Shown piece by piece: positions 33,803 to 43,374 of a DNA stretch of 64,000 nucleotides. Below the pieces are notes generated by a model. The model saw nothing but the letters and a program-made list of their open reading frames with translations. It searched no databases and had not been told where the DNA came from. Origin of the DNA: Teratosphaeria epicoccoides (Eukaryota; Ascomycota; Dothideomycetes; Mycosphaerellales; Teratosphaeriaceae); assembly GCA_021401465.1 (NCBI GenBank), contig JADDMT010000057.1, positions 62,001 to 126,000 of the forward strand, written 5' to 3'. The position numbers and the translations under genes are program-made. The stretch's first letter is position 1. Each line of letters starts with the position of its first letter.

Positions 33803-35476
33803 GGTTGCAATTTTTCTAGGCGTATGTCAGCTAAGCGCTCGCTGATAGTGTCGTGAGCGGCGCTGGGGAAGGTGCGAGTAATAAAGGAGCAAAGGTCTGC
33901 GCAGACAAAGACCCCGGGTGGAAAGGACGTACACTTTCTGGGGATGTCGAGTGGGTATGCGAAGGTGTCGGGAAGGCTACAGTGCTGATCAGTGCCGTCG
34001 CTTGCTGCGGGCCTTCGCAGGTACGAGGGATACTGACGGTGATCGTGTGCTTGCGCGGTTGGGCTTGATGTCGAGGGTGGCCTTCGCGTGGAGGGCGAAG
34101 GAATGGGCTTTTCTGAGTTTCTTCCGGGTGTTTTTGGTCTTTTATGATGGCACCGAATGGCTGCAAAAGGCGTGGTTGACGAGTTGCAGGGGAAGATGTA
34201 TGTTCACGGGCGGTGTCAAGTAAAGAAAGAGCAAGCCGAAGGAGCGTGTGAAGGAGACAGCCAAAATTTTAGAAGCAGGTGCGTTGGCGCTAGCGGCAGG
34301 GGCCGCCCGGACGGTGATCCGAGAGCCGCAATCTTACCCTCACGCCCCACGCCCAAGGCCCGTCTTCAAAGACAATCAATATATTAACAACATTCGGCAT
34401 CTGGGTTATGGTTTGCACGTTCTTCCTTGCTGTCACGGCGCACAAGGTATAGTTGTGCCTCTCTTGATTGCATCTTTGTGTTGTCCTCCGGCCCGGAGCA
34501 AGTACGTCTCGCCTCGATGTCTCCTCCGTGCTCGTGGAGACCAAAGAGTATCTGCTCGAAGGCGCGTTCGAATATCAAGTAGAGATTTGTCTGCCTCCCT
34601 GCCTCATGTTCCCGTCTCTGAATTGATTGGCTTGTTTGGGTGGCGCGTAATGCACCACGGCAGGGGACTCAGAGCAAAGCCGTGGTGCCCATCGGTCGTT
34701 CTGGCGATACGCCGGTCATCGTGGCATGCGCCTCGCTGCAGTATGCTCTAGAGACTAGACACGAGGCCGTAACTCAGGCTGTACCTTACATGGTTCCTTC
34801 GGCTATGATGTCGAGGTGACGGTCTCTATTGCGAAGCAGCTCACAGGTCGAAGAGTGCGATAGGGAGGTGTCCGGCTGCGCTCAGTGCAATTCGCTCATG
34901 TTAGTAATTCAATAAGATCGTTGGCCCTTCCTCTGGGCAGCCTGGACCCGGCTCGAGTTGTGGCCTGCTACCTTGTAATTCTCCTTAGACTACGAATTTA
35001 GTCATACTAAATCTTCAACGTGACAAAAAATTCGTGAAGTATTGATGAAACTCTTGGGATTCGGCAGTGCGAAGGACTTGAAGGAAGTCTGCAGATTCAT
35101 GAAGGTGTGGACTCAAGGGGGTCAGCACATTTGCCCACCTCAATGTACACCGAGGCTGATGTAAATGAGCAGTAAGTGCTCGTCGAGGCGAAAAGCTGAG
35201 ATGCAGCGCAGGGCTTTTATGGCCGCGGCAGAAGTGAAGCGATACAGGCAAGATCACGCACGTGCAGGTGACTGGCGAGAGTCGAGATCACCGCGGAGAT
35301 TTAGTGTTCGTGCCACGAATGCGGTTTTGCGTACTTGATGGCATCATGGCAGCGACGGCAGACATGCAGATGAGGTAAGATGGAAGCCCACTTCCATCGC
35401 TCCTCTATGCTCAAATGATGCTGCTATGCTTGCCTTTCCAAACCACCTGCGCACATAACGCAACGCTGACAACCAT
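33803..35476. other. PABP leader/promoter and gene-free DNA
   Basis: The first few hundred bases should be the PABP promoter and 5' UTR, which may contain an intron. From 34.2 to 35.5 kb I see no supported gene. Confidence 0.45.
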
Positions 35477-36187
35477 TTGATGAGGATTCTTGCGAGCAGG
35501 GTCATGATACCATGTGCGTTCATGTGGTCGCCGGACGAGCAGGGTTTCGAGCCCTTTGAATGGCCTTGTCATGAGCAATGGGCGCAGTTTGCGCCGCTAG
35601 AGTCAGAGGGGCCAGAGGTGGCAGGCATGATTTCTTTCCTGGACCCCGATCTGCTGCCATCGGAAGAGGACGAGGAAGAGAATGCAAAGCTTGCGCCAGA
35701 GCTCTCTGCCATGATTTGACGTCCGATCGCGGCTGAAGGTGTGCCGCAAATCGTTCAGACGGAGGAAATTGTTTTTGGCAAGAGGCGCGAAGGCACCTAG
35801 GCTCCCGACGTGCAAACACAGCTCACAGCCGCACCTGCGCGGAAGCGGAGATGACAGTCGCCTCCATAGGCAAAGCACGAGGTCATCGACCTCATTATCG
35901 ACACAATGTGCCAACTAAATCTCGTCAATCCGGTCAGCAAGCCATCAAGCGCAGAGCTTCAGATATGCAACAGCAGCATCAAGCTCAGACTCAGCCAGAC
36001 CATGACCAAAGCAAGGAGAATGAAGAAAAGCTCCAGCTTCAGCCTCAAATGATCGCGATGGAGAATTGAGAATTCGTCTTGGAGAGGAGGGAGGTCACTG
36101 CGGACAAGAGGGAGCTGGAGCTGCGGCTTACATTGCTGAAGCTGAAGCTGCGAGTAGCTTCGAAGGTCAAGTCACGCCAGTTGTAAT
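35477..36187 (+). pseudogene. Possible decayed gene for an acidic/coiled-coil protein
   Basis: Pieces with protein-like composition lie in sequence but in different frames. 35477-35719 gives FEPFEWPCHEQWAQF, AGMISFLDPDLLPSEEDEEENAKLAPELSAMI. Near 35.88-36.0 kb another frame gives VIDLIIDTMCQLNLVNPVSKP. 35851-36069 ends with SKENEEKLQLQPQMIAMEN and a TGA, after which the same frame continues LERREVTADKRELELRLTLL KLKLRV with Leu/Glu/Lys heptad-like spacing to a TAA at 36187. This could be a broken gene or a multi-exon gene whose introns I failed to place. No family recognised; low confidence. Confidence 0.3.
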
Positions 36188-36454
36188 TTTCCCCTCTGTC
36201 AGTCGACCTTCCAGCAAGGAGTCAAACATGTCATGCAGCAGTCAAACATGTCAACGCCCGGCATGAGGCTTTCTTTGCTGGAAGCACCGGTAGAGACAGA
36301 CTTTTAAGTAAGGCCTGTGTTAGTGACCGTCGTGAGGGATGCCTTTGCGTAACGTACGGAGCAGAATACCGCGTTCTCCAGTCGCTTTCGGGTTGCTCAA
36401 GCGGCAGAACCCCCCTAATTGTTGAGCCGTATGCTTGACTAACGATCAACGCCC

Positions 36455-37712
36455 ATGACGTCCTTCTCGGGACCTGCCGGAGCGTTGACCTGGAGGCTGG
36501 ACCTTTTCAAGATCCGCTGTCTAGGACATGCCCTGATCATCGTCTTGCATCCCCATCATCTCGGGAAAGCAGTGGTCATAAAGTTTGCGAAACCCGGCGT
36601 GAAACCCGGCGTGAATATATACTTCAACTCTGCTTTCAAGAAAGCATCCGTCCGTCGAGTCTCAGCCCGTCATGTGCGTGTAACACTTAGGAAAACCAAA
36701 CTGTACAAGCCGGGTCCCATCCAGTACACACCACATTTGGGTGTCATTTCAGTTTCCCTGGAGTCCGGAGCACGTACATTGACATGAGTATATAATCTGA
36801 GACGACATCCACCACGACTCCTTTCGATACAGGGACACTTTTACAGCCAACAATACCGGAGCATGCACTCGCCTGATGCTTGGGTGTAGGTACGCAGTGT
36901 TCGTCACTGCAGACATACCGACCGAAGCCGTCAATGAGTTTCTGGCCGCGAGCGAAGATCCATCAGGCGGTCAGTCGCTGCGACTCGTGGATCATGAGGA
37001 ATTTCTGGCCCTTTGGCCTCATGTGGACAACAGTGCCGAGCGGAGTGCGGACCGACTGAACGTGGGGTGGCGCTCGTCATACGTCGGACTTGGTACGGAC
37101 GGGTGCGCCGCCAAACTGAAGACTTGGGCGCGCAAGCAGCCGTTACTGAACCCCGATTGCTTCCTTGCCTTGGATAAGAACCTCACGGAGCATGGAATGG
37201 TGCGATGCTGCAAGGTGCACGACCAGCGCGAGACCAATGCGGATCCTGTAGCTCCAGTGCAGTCATCTCCAGGAGTCAGCGCCACGAAGGTGAGCCCTGC
37301 TGACATCGCGGTTCACTTCCAAGGCAGACTCCCATGGTCTTCCGTATACATGCCGCTTCCACCCGCTCTCCGACCACGAATGCCTAATGTGCAGCCCGTC
37401 GATGAATACTTGCTATCTGTCGCTCTGGCCCGGCAATGGCCTTCCGTGGCCAAGGACAGCCAATTGCTGGATTACATGTCTCAGCAACCTCCAGGCACCT
37501 TCACAGAATTCCCACGCACGTCTTTCGAGAACTCACCCTCTGCGGATGACAGCAATGATATGGACCTCGATGGTGGCGATCACGCGCCGACTTCGAGTTA
37601 TCCGCCGCCCTCTGTCCTCGGTAAAAGAGGACCGGTGTCCAGTACGGGCGGTCGCAGCGCTGCCAAACGCATGCAGATCTCAGAGCTTTTGGACAGTGGG
37701 GTGTCTATGTAG
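36455..37712 (+). CDS. Orphan hypothetical protein, probably two exons
   Basis: The large open frame (36876-37712) encodes a protein with VFVTADIPTEAVNEFLAA, VDHEEFLALWPHV, LGTDGCAAKLKTWARK, a Pro-rich middle and DMDLDGGDHAP, ending with two basic clusters (GKRGPVSS, AAKRMQISELL) that may form a nuclear localisation signal. It stays open upstream of its first Met. A plausible intron (donor GTACAT near 36773, acceptor TTTTACAG near 36848) would join it to the frame starting at 36455 (MTSFSGPAGALTWRLDLFKI, AKPGVKPGVNIYFNSAFKK). The start could instead be the Met at 36876-36878. No known domain. Codon pattern and length suggest a real gene. Function unknown. Confidence 0.5.
36589..36612. repeat. 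12-bp perfect tandem repeat x2
   Basis: Two copies of GAAACCCGGCGT, in frame in the possible first exon at 36455, coding the repeated KPGV/KPGV. Confidence 0.8.
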
Positions 37713-37718
37713 AGCCCA

Positions 37719-38875
37719 TCAGTAGCCAGTGACGGGCTTCGGCAGATACGGCTCCTCAAGATACTTCGCATCCTCCTCGCTCAATTGGAAGTTCACATTA
37801 GCCACAGTCTCCTCGATCCTCTCTTTGCTTCCAAGACCAATGATCGGGCAACAGCCTTTGTAGATGCTCCACGCAGTAGCGATGCATGCCATGCTTACGC
37901 CATGCTCCACTCGGTCCACAATCGTCTTGTCGGTCTCGTTCTCGCGCTTTCGAATGAGACTCTCGAGGAAGTTGTCGGACTGCTCCCGTTTGGTTGTTCT
38001 CTCACTCCAATGGCGGGTGAGGACACCACGGGCAACTGGAGACCATGGGATCAGACCGACGCCTGCTGCTGGCAATAAGGAATCATCTCTCGCTCTTCTT
38101 CGCGATATAGGAGGTTGTCTGTGATATGCCTCAGTCAACAGGTAATGGTCGCGAATACGGGAGCGACAGAGATAGTCTTACGGTAGTTTTGCATGGAAAT
38201 GAACTCGGCCCAGCCATTTGTCCTGGCAATCCACTGCAGATTCTGGAATTCCCACGCTGCCATCGAGAAAGCCCCAATATATCTTACCCAGCCCTTCTCA
38301 ATCACGTCATTCAGTGGTTTCATGATCTCCTTGGGCGGCACACTTCGGTCTAATCGATGAATCTGCAGCACATCAATGTAAGTGCGAAGCCTATCAACAC
38401 TCGCCTGGACAGCATCGAAGATGTGCTTCCGGCTCAATCCGACTTGGTTGACCATCTCTAGGTCGTTCTCACTCATCGCGCTGATACGTGGCTGTGTCCC
38501 GTCATTTGCGACGCCGAAGTGGCATTTGGATAGAATCACGAGTCTACTGCGTGGAATCTCATATTTCTTGATAGCCGTTGCGATGATGCGTTCGGACTCG
38601 CCATGGGAGAAGACGTCAGCGGTGTCCCAAGTGTTAAGGCCGTGGTCGTAAGCATGCTTGAGGAGGGGCAAAGATCTGGCTATTTGAATTAGCGGGTGGA
38701 TGTCTAGAGATGCAGTACTATATGCACTCTCCTCTTCGTTCAAGACCCATTCCTGCCATTCGGAGCTGCCGTAGGACATTGCTCCCACGATCACCTTGGC
38801 GACTTTGAGGCCCGAGCTGCCCAGGTTCTTGAATTGCATTTTGGGCTTGCCATGGCTGCCATTGGAGTTCGACAT
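37719..38875 (-). pseudogene. Aldo-keto reductase, frameshifted and lacking the catalytic Tyr
   Basis: NADPH-dependent aldo-keto reductase of the fungal AKR9/versiconal-reductase-like type. From the ATG at 38875 (MSNSNG) the frame gives KVIVGAMSYG; an intron at 38680-38727 removes 48 bp and yields SLPLLKHAYDHGLNTWDTA. K (LVILSKCHF) and H (VLQIHRLD) of the catalytic tetrad are present, but the Tyr position reads DVFSHGESE instead of DVYSHGESE. A second intron starts at C|GTAAGA near 38.17 kb and leads to NLLYREEEREMIPYC. Immediately after, in a CAGCAGCAG tract near 38.07 kb, the frame slips: GVGLIPWSPVARGVL to the end (IGLGSKERIEETV, LPKPVTGY) is in another frame. A single missing base explains it. 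Sequencing error is possible for the frameshift but not for Tyr to Phe. Confidence 0.8.
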
Positions 38876-39575
38876 GGTATTGTGTGGTCTATGCTGGAAA
38901 GATTGATCACGATACGAAGGTATGAAAGACCTACAATGACCCACGAGAGATGATCGAGAATGCAGTGACAGTGGTCGAGATGGACCGCGGCGGTCCATCG
39001 TAGATGTGACATCATTATCCGCCTGGTCGACTTCATCGCTGGTTCGCTGTATGGCTTCTCAATGGACTCATTGACTCAAGGTTGATCAGGAGCGGGAGGC
39101 TTTGACAAGAAGGGCTGCTTTTCCATAATCTGCACTTCGATCTGGCTTCGTCAGACTCCTCAAGACGTCCGCTATTGCGCTACCAGAACCCGGCGCCAGG
39201 CATCTTCTCCAGTCTCCCTCGCTACATGTACGCTTGCAGTTGCTGTTCTTGCTTGCGTCAACAGCCCCACCAGGCTGCTGATCCACCAGCTTCTCCATCA
39301 TCACAACCCCACACTCTGTATGGCAATGATCTGCCTTGGATTCAACTATCATGTGTGCGTCTGATGGTGAATCTCGGTCAGAAGGTACTTGCTAGGAGGT
39401 ATGCGAGGGGAAATCCCGGAGCGGCGTTTGCAACAAATGGTCAACAAAGCAGTACAAGTCACCTGACATATCAGGAGCAATCAGGACAAACCATTATATA
39501 TATGTACAGATCGAGGCGAAGCATGGCTCTTCCGAAGAACAAGTGGAAAACCACAGAACAAGCGGCTACTTGCCA
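38876..39575. other. Divergent promoter region, AKR / alcohol dehydrogenase
   Basis: 700 bp between two divergently transcribed oxidoreductase genes. No specific site recognised. Confidence 0.5.
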
Positions 39576-40774
39576 ATGACCAACATGGCTGACCGGAAGA
39601 TGCTAGCAGCGAGGTACTATGGCAAAGAGGGTATGCAAGACGCACTGTGTTACCTTGATGGTCCAGAGCGTCAAATAACACGCCATCTCCAGACCTTCGA
39701 ATCGTAAACGACATTGATCGTCCCACCGTTGGCGAAGGACAGGTAAAGGTTGAGCCCGCATTCGTCGGCATATGCGGTACCGATTTGCATGAGTACTTGG
39801 GCGGCCCCAACTTCTCTCCCACTTCACCACACCCTGTTACAAAAGAGACTATTCCAATCACCATCGGCCACGAGTTCTCGGGAACGATCAAGGAGCTAGG
39901 CAAAGGGCTAGAAGGCACAAGGCTGCAAGTCGGCCAGCACGTCGCGATCCAACCGACGGTATACTGTGCGCAATGCGGCGCATGCAAAGCCGGTGCTGAA
40001 AATGCATGTCTGAACGGAGGCTTCGTAGGTTTGTCTGGTGGCGGCGGTGGCATGAGTGAAGAGGTCGTGGTCCCAGCTGAAGCTGCATTCCCACTACCCG
40101 ACAACGTCGGTCTGGACATTGGAGCACTGGTGGAGCCGCTGGCAGTGGCATGGCATGCGGTCGATGCATCGCCCATTGACCAGTTAAAGGAGCCGAAGTG
40201 TGTCGTGTTCGGCGGCGGCCCAATCGGATTAGGCGTCATCAAAGTACTGCGGGCCCGCGGCGCCAAATTGATCATTTGCGTCGAGATCGCAGAGGTCCGC
40301 CAGCAGCACGCGAAGGACCTTGGCGCACATCATGTACTGGATCCGACAAAGCATGATGTTGTCTCGACAGCATTGGAGCTTTGTGGTGGCGTAATTCCTC
40401 CAGATCTCGCTTTTGACTGTGCTGGCGTGCCTGCTTCCCTCGAAACAGCATGCAAGGTTGTGCGGTCTCGAGGCACCGTGGTGAACGTTGCGATCTGGGA
40501 GAAGGCGGTGCCGTTTAATCCGAATTGGTTGGTCTTCCGGGAAGCCAGCTACAAGGCTGTGCTTGGCTACCAGAAGAAGGACTTTCAGGGAGTGATTGAC
40601 GCGTTGGGCGACGGCAGGCTAAAGCCACAGCAGATGATTACGAGTCGGATACAGGTGGATCGATTGGTGGCGGATGGGTACACGGCCTTGATCAAAGAGA
40701 AGGACAAACATGTCAAGATTCTGGTGGACATGAAGGCTGGAGTGTCTGATGAGAGGAGTATCGTGAGCTCTTGA
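39576..40774 (+). CDS. Zinc alcohol dehydrogenase, (R,R)-butanediol dehydrogenase-like
   Basis: Medium-chain dehydrogenase acting on 2,3-butanediol/acetoin or similar secondary alcohols (substrate inferred). Exon 1 (39576-39630; ATG at 39576 or in-frame ATG at 39585) joins exon 2 (39693-40774) across a 62-bp intron (GTATGC...TCCAG), restoring ARYYGKEDLRIVNDIDRPTV. The product is 378 (or 375) residues. Catalytic zinc ligands: FVGICGTDLHEY (Cys) and TIGHEFSG (His/Glu). Structural zinc: CAQCGACKAGAENAC, all four Cys. Rossmann motif VVFGGGPIGLGVIKVL binds NAD(H). The C-terminal ITSRIQVDR and KHVKILVD blocks match the family. Gene is intact, unlike its divergent AKR neighbour. Confidence 0.92.
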
Positions 40775-40991
40775 AAATATAAGAGGCCGCGAACTTCAAA
40801 TGTTTTCAACGCAACTTCCAATCTGCTCTACTGCTAGCATTACTGACTATTCACCTCGCGCTAGACCAAATTTCGAAGAAAATCACTCGCATCTCCCACT
40901 CTTCTCCTCTCCGGGCTCCTTATCTGCAGCCACATTGTGCGCCCTCCTCCGACGCGGTCCCATTCACCGCCGCTTCCGCAGCTCGCTGCTG

Positions 40992-41586
40992 CTACCGCAC
41001 GTGAGCTTCGTAAACGAACAGATTCCGCGGTGCATGTTTGATTTTCGGGCAGTTCTCCCGACGACGCCGCGCGATGGCCTCATAGTCAAAGGGCTCCGGA
41101 GGCGCCGAGGGCTGTGTCAAGGGCTCGTATTCATACTCCTCTGCTGGACCCCAGCTCTTACGATACGACCAGCAGGATGAGGGGCGCTCCTGCCTCTGTC
41201 CCCAGTCGGCGCGGGAAGGCGAACTGCTCGACAACACGAGGTACTGAGTTGATGCGTGAACGATGCTAATGCTTGCTGATTCGACGTCTGGTCTGCTTAC
41301 ATTGTGTGACACGTCAAGCTGATTTGATGTGTCAGGGTCTGATGACCTGGCGGTTGACATCAAAGTGCTGTCGTTGACGCTGGGTGACTTGATGCGACGT
41401 CCTTGATTGATCTGAAGTCGCGGCGTTGACTTGACTCGACGTGACGCTGATCATCAACGTCAAAGTCATCGAGAACATCCATCTCAGCGCTGGGAAATCG
41501 AGAACATCCATCTCAGCGCCGGGAAGTGGTATGTCACATGGCTCGATGTTCCTGGACGAGGGGTGGTCGTTGGTAAGGTTGTCCAT
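40992..41586 (-). CDS. Doubtful small gene with internal 29-bp duplication
   Basis: The 3' part (about 41235-40992) gives a protein-like sequence: RADWGQRQERPSSCWSYRKS, EEYEYEPLTQPSAPPEPFDYEAIARRRRENCPKIKHAPRN. It follows an in-frame 57-bp intron candidate (GTAAGC...CTCAG) preceded by LDVSHN. The 5' part starts MDNLTNDHPSSRNIEP and then meets a 29-bp tandem duplication that changes the frame; dropping one copy would read AEMDVLDDFDVDDQRHVESS. How the two halves join is unclear, so this may be a dead or mis-modelled gene. No family recognised. Confidence 0.35.
41468..41525. repeat. 29-bp tandem duplication
   Basis: Two adjacent 29-bp copies (41468-41496 and 41497-41525) differing at one base (T/C at the 24th position). 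Because 29 is not a multiple of three it shifts any frame running through it. Confidence 0.9.
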
Positions 41587-42494
41587 TGTTGCTAGTTTGA
41601 CGCGTAGGTATTCTTGAGCAGTGCATTGGATTCACGGGACCGGAGCCAGCTCATATATATACAATCTAACACAAGTCGTCGCTGCATTTGACTTTTTGGT
41701 GGAGATATCACCACTGGACACTCCAGCAGCTGCAGCGCGCGAATTGAAATGAACTGAATGCTGACCGACACAAGACCGCTCGTCGCAGGAACACCAAGTT
41801 CACCAAAGACTTATTGCATGTGCACTAAGGATCCCAAGCCACGACCCATACCAGATGCGAACAGATATGCAGCAGAAACTTCACGGTCCTCCCCGAGGTG
41901 ACCGGGCAGCCCATCACCATCGTCGGTCCCCCGCGTCTGCTCCTCGCTCAATGGACCGCGAACCTCGCCATGCCGATGTCTTGACCCTAGCATACCCTAT
42001 GATTCCATAGCATGAGCTCGAGGCGAGCTTTGTCCTAGCTGTGCCTCAACGGCGATCTCAAGGCATGGACGGCACGAAGCAATCGTCGAAACTTTGCGCG
42101 CACACAATGCAGCCCAGGTCCAGGTCTCGGCATCCACACATAGACCATGTGCAGCAATGTATTTCAATGCTCGTTGAAGGAAGCGAGGTCGGACGCGAAG
42201 AGGCAGTTCATCACGGCATGTGGCACCTGGTTTCCGTGCTGAGAACTTCCTCGTGCGGTGCCGGATTTGTTCGCGCCAAAGGCGTCGAGCGCAATGTACA
42301 TGTAAGCTGCTGGCCTCCCACATTTCCAATCGCTCGACAAGCTAGACAAGGTCAGTTGCTGCTTACCAAAGTCAGCAAATCCATATCTTGGTCCACGAAG
42401 CCAGTCCTATGACAGTGTGAAAATGACAGCTGTACTGTCTTCGCTGTATGCTTAACGGCAAGTGCCAAAACAAACCTGGCTTGATGCACCTGCC
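41587..42494. other. Intergenic
   Basis: No supported gene. Short ORFs on both strands without motif. Contains a TATATATA-type AT stretch near 41.65 kb. Confidence 0.45.
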
Positions 42495-43374
42495 TCATCG
42501 CCCACCTCTGAACTGATCAATGACCCCACCAACGAATCCTCTCCGTCTCGTCTCGTCCTGCGCCTCCTCCACACCGGTAGCTCTACCCGCTTCACCTTCC
42601 ATGCGTCGTCTCAACGACTCGTAACGCTGCTTCTGCTGGCCTTCGCCAAGTAGCCGTCCAGGCACCCTCCACCTTGCAGCACCTGGCAACACTTCTCTCC
42701 GATATGCAAACCCGATGATCCATCCCACACCGGCAGCGATGGCCGAGCCAGGCAGTTGCGAAAGCGCAAGCTGGAGGGGGATGAGATAGGACGTTGACTT
42801 TGAGGTCAAATTGATGCCGTACTCCTGTGAGGCGGCGGGCGAGGCGGGGTGAGGGATGGCGGATGAGAGGCGATATTTGTAGATGTACGGTACCGCGACG
42901 TGGTACTGTGCTAGCAGTGCGAAGATGAGCGTCGTGGGGCCCGCAGGCAGATAGTTGATGTAACCTGCTGTCAATGGTCTAATGATGACCGCGAGTATTA
43001 CCGGAGGTAGGAGAGTGGTGTACAGGAATGTGGACAGGATGAAAGACTGCCCACCAAGTCAGCCTACCTTGTTCTGGCTCGTGCTTGTGTGCCATGGGCG
43101 TTTGGCCTACAGCGAACTTCCGGCTGCCCCATAGTCTCTCTACGATGCGGAGCTGGTATAGGGTCATGGCGGCGAAAAGGACCTCGGTGCTGTTGGTGTA
43201 GCATAGCTGCCAAGTGAGCAGTCGCCAGAACTGTCCATAGTCTAGCAGATGCGGTCGGACTTCGATCCAGAAGAAGTATTTTGTGTCGGTGATGGTGGCC
43301 AGCAGTGCAGAGAGTACGACACCGATGGCCAAGTACTTGGTGACTGGTGCGTTGGTGAAGCCTGATGCGATCAT
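42495..43374 (-). CDS. Rhomboid-like ER membrane protein (DSC2/UBAC2 type)
   Basis: Two exons (43374-43111 and 43046-42495) around a 64-bp intron (GTAGGC...GGCAG, branch GGCTGAC) give 271 residues. Splicing rebuilds VERLWGSRKFASFILSTFLY. Several membrane segments are visible: YLAIGVVLSALLATI, EVLFAAMTLYQL, FILSTFLYTTLLPPVILAVII, GPTTLIFALLAQY, IPLQLALSQLPGSAIAAGVGWIIGFAY. EVRPHLLDYGQFWRLLTWQL is the rhomboid/Derlin-like signature, without a catalytic Ser/His pair, so a pseudoprotease. The tail (YRREVLPGAARWRVPGRLLG, RYESLRRRMEGEA, VIDQFRGGR) matches fungal homologues related to subunit 2 of the DSC E3 ubiquitin ligase, but I see no UBA domain. Role in ER/Golgi protein degradation is inferred. 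Confidence 0.72.
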
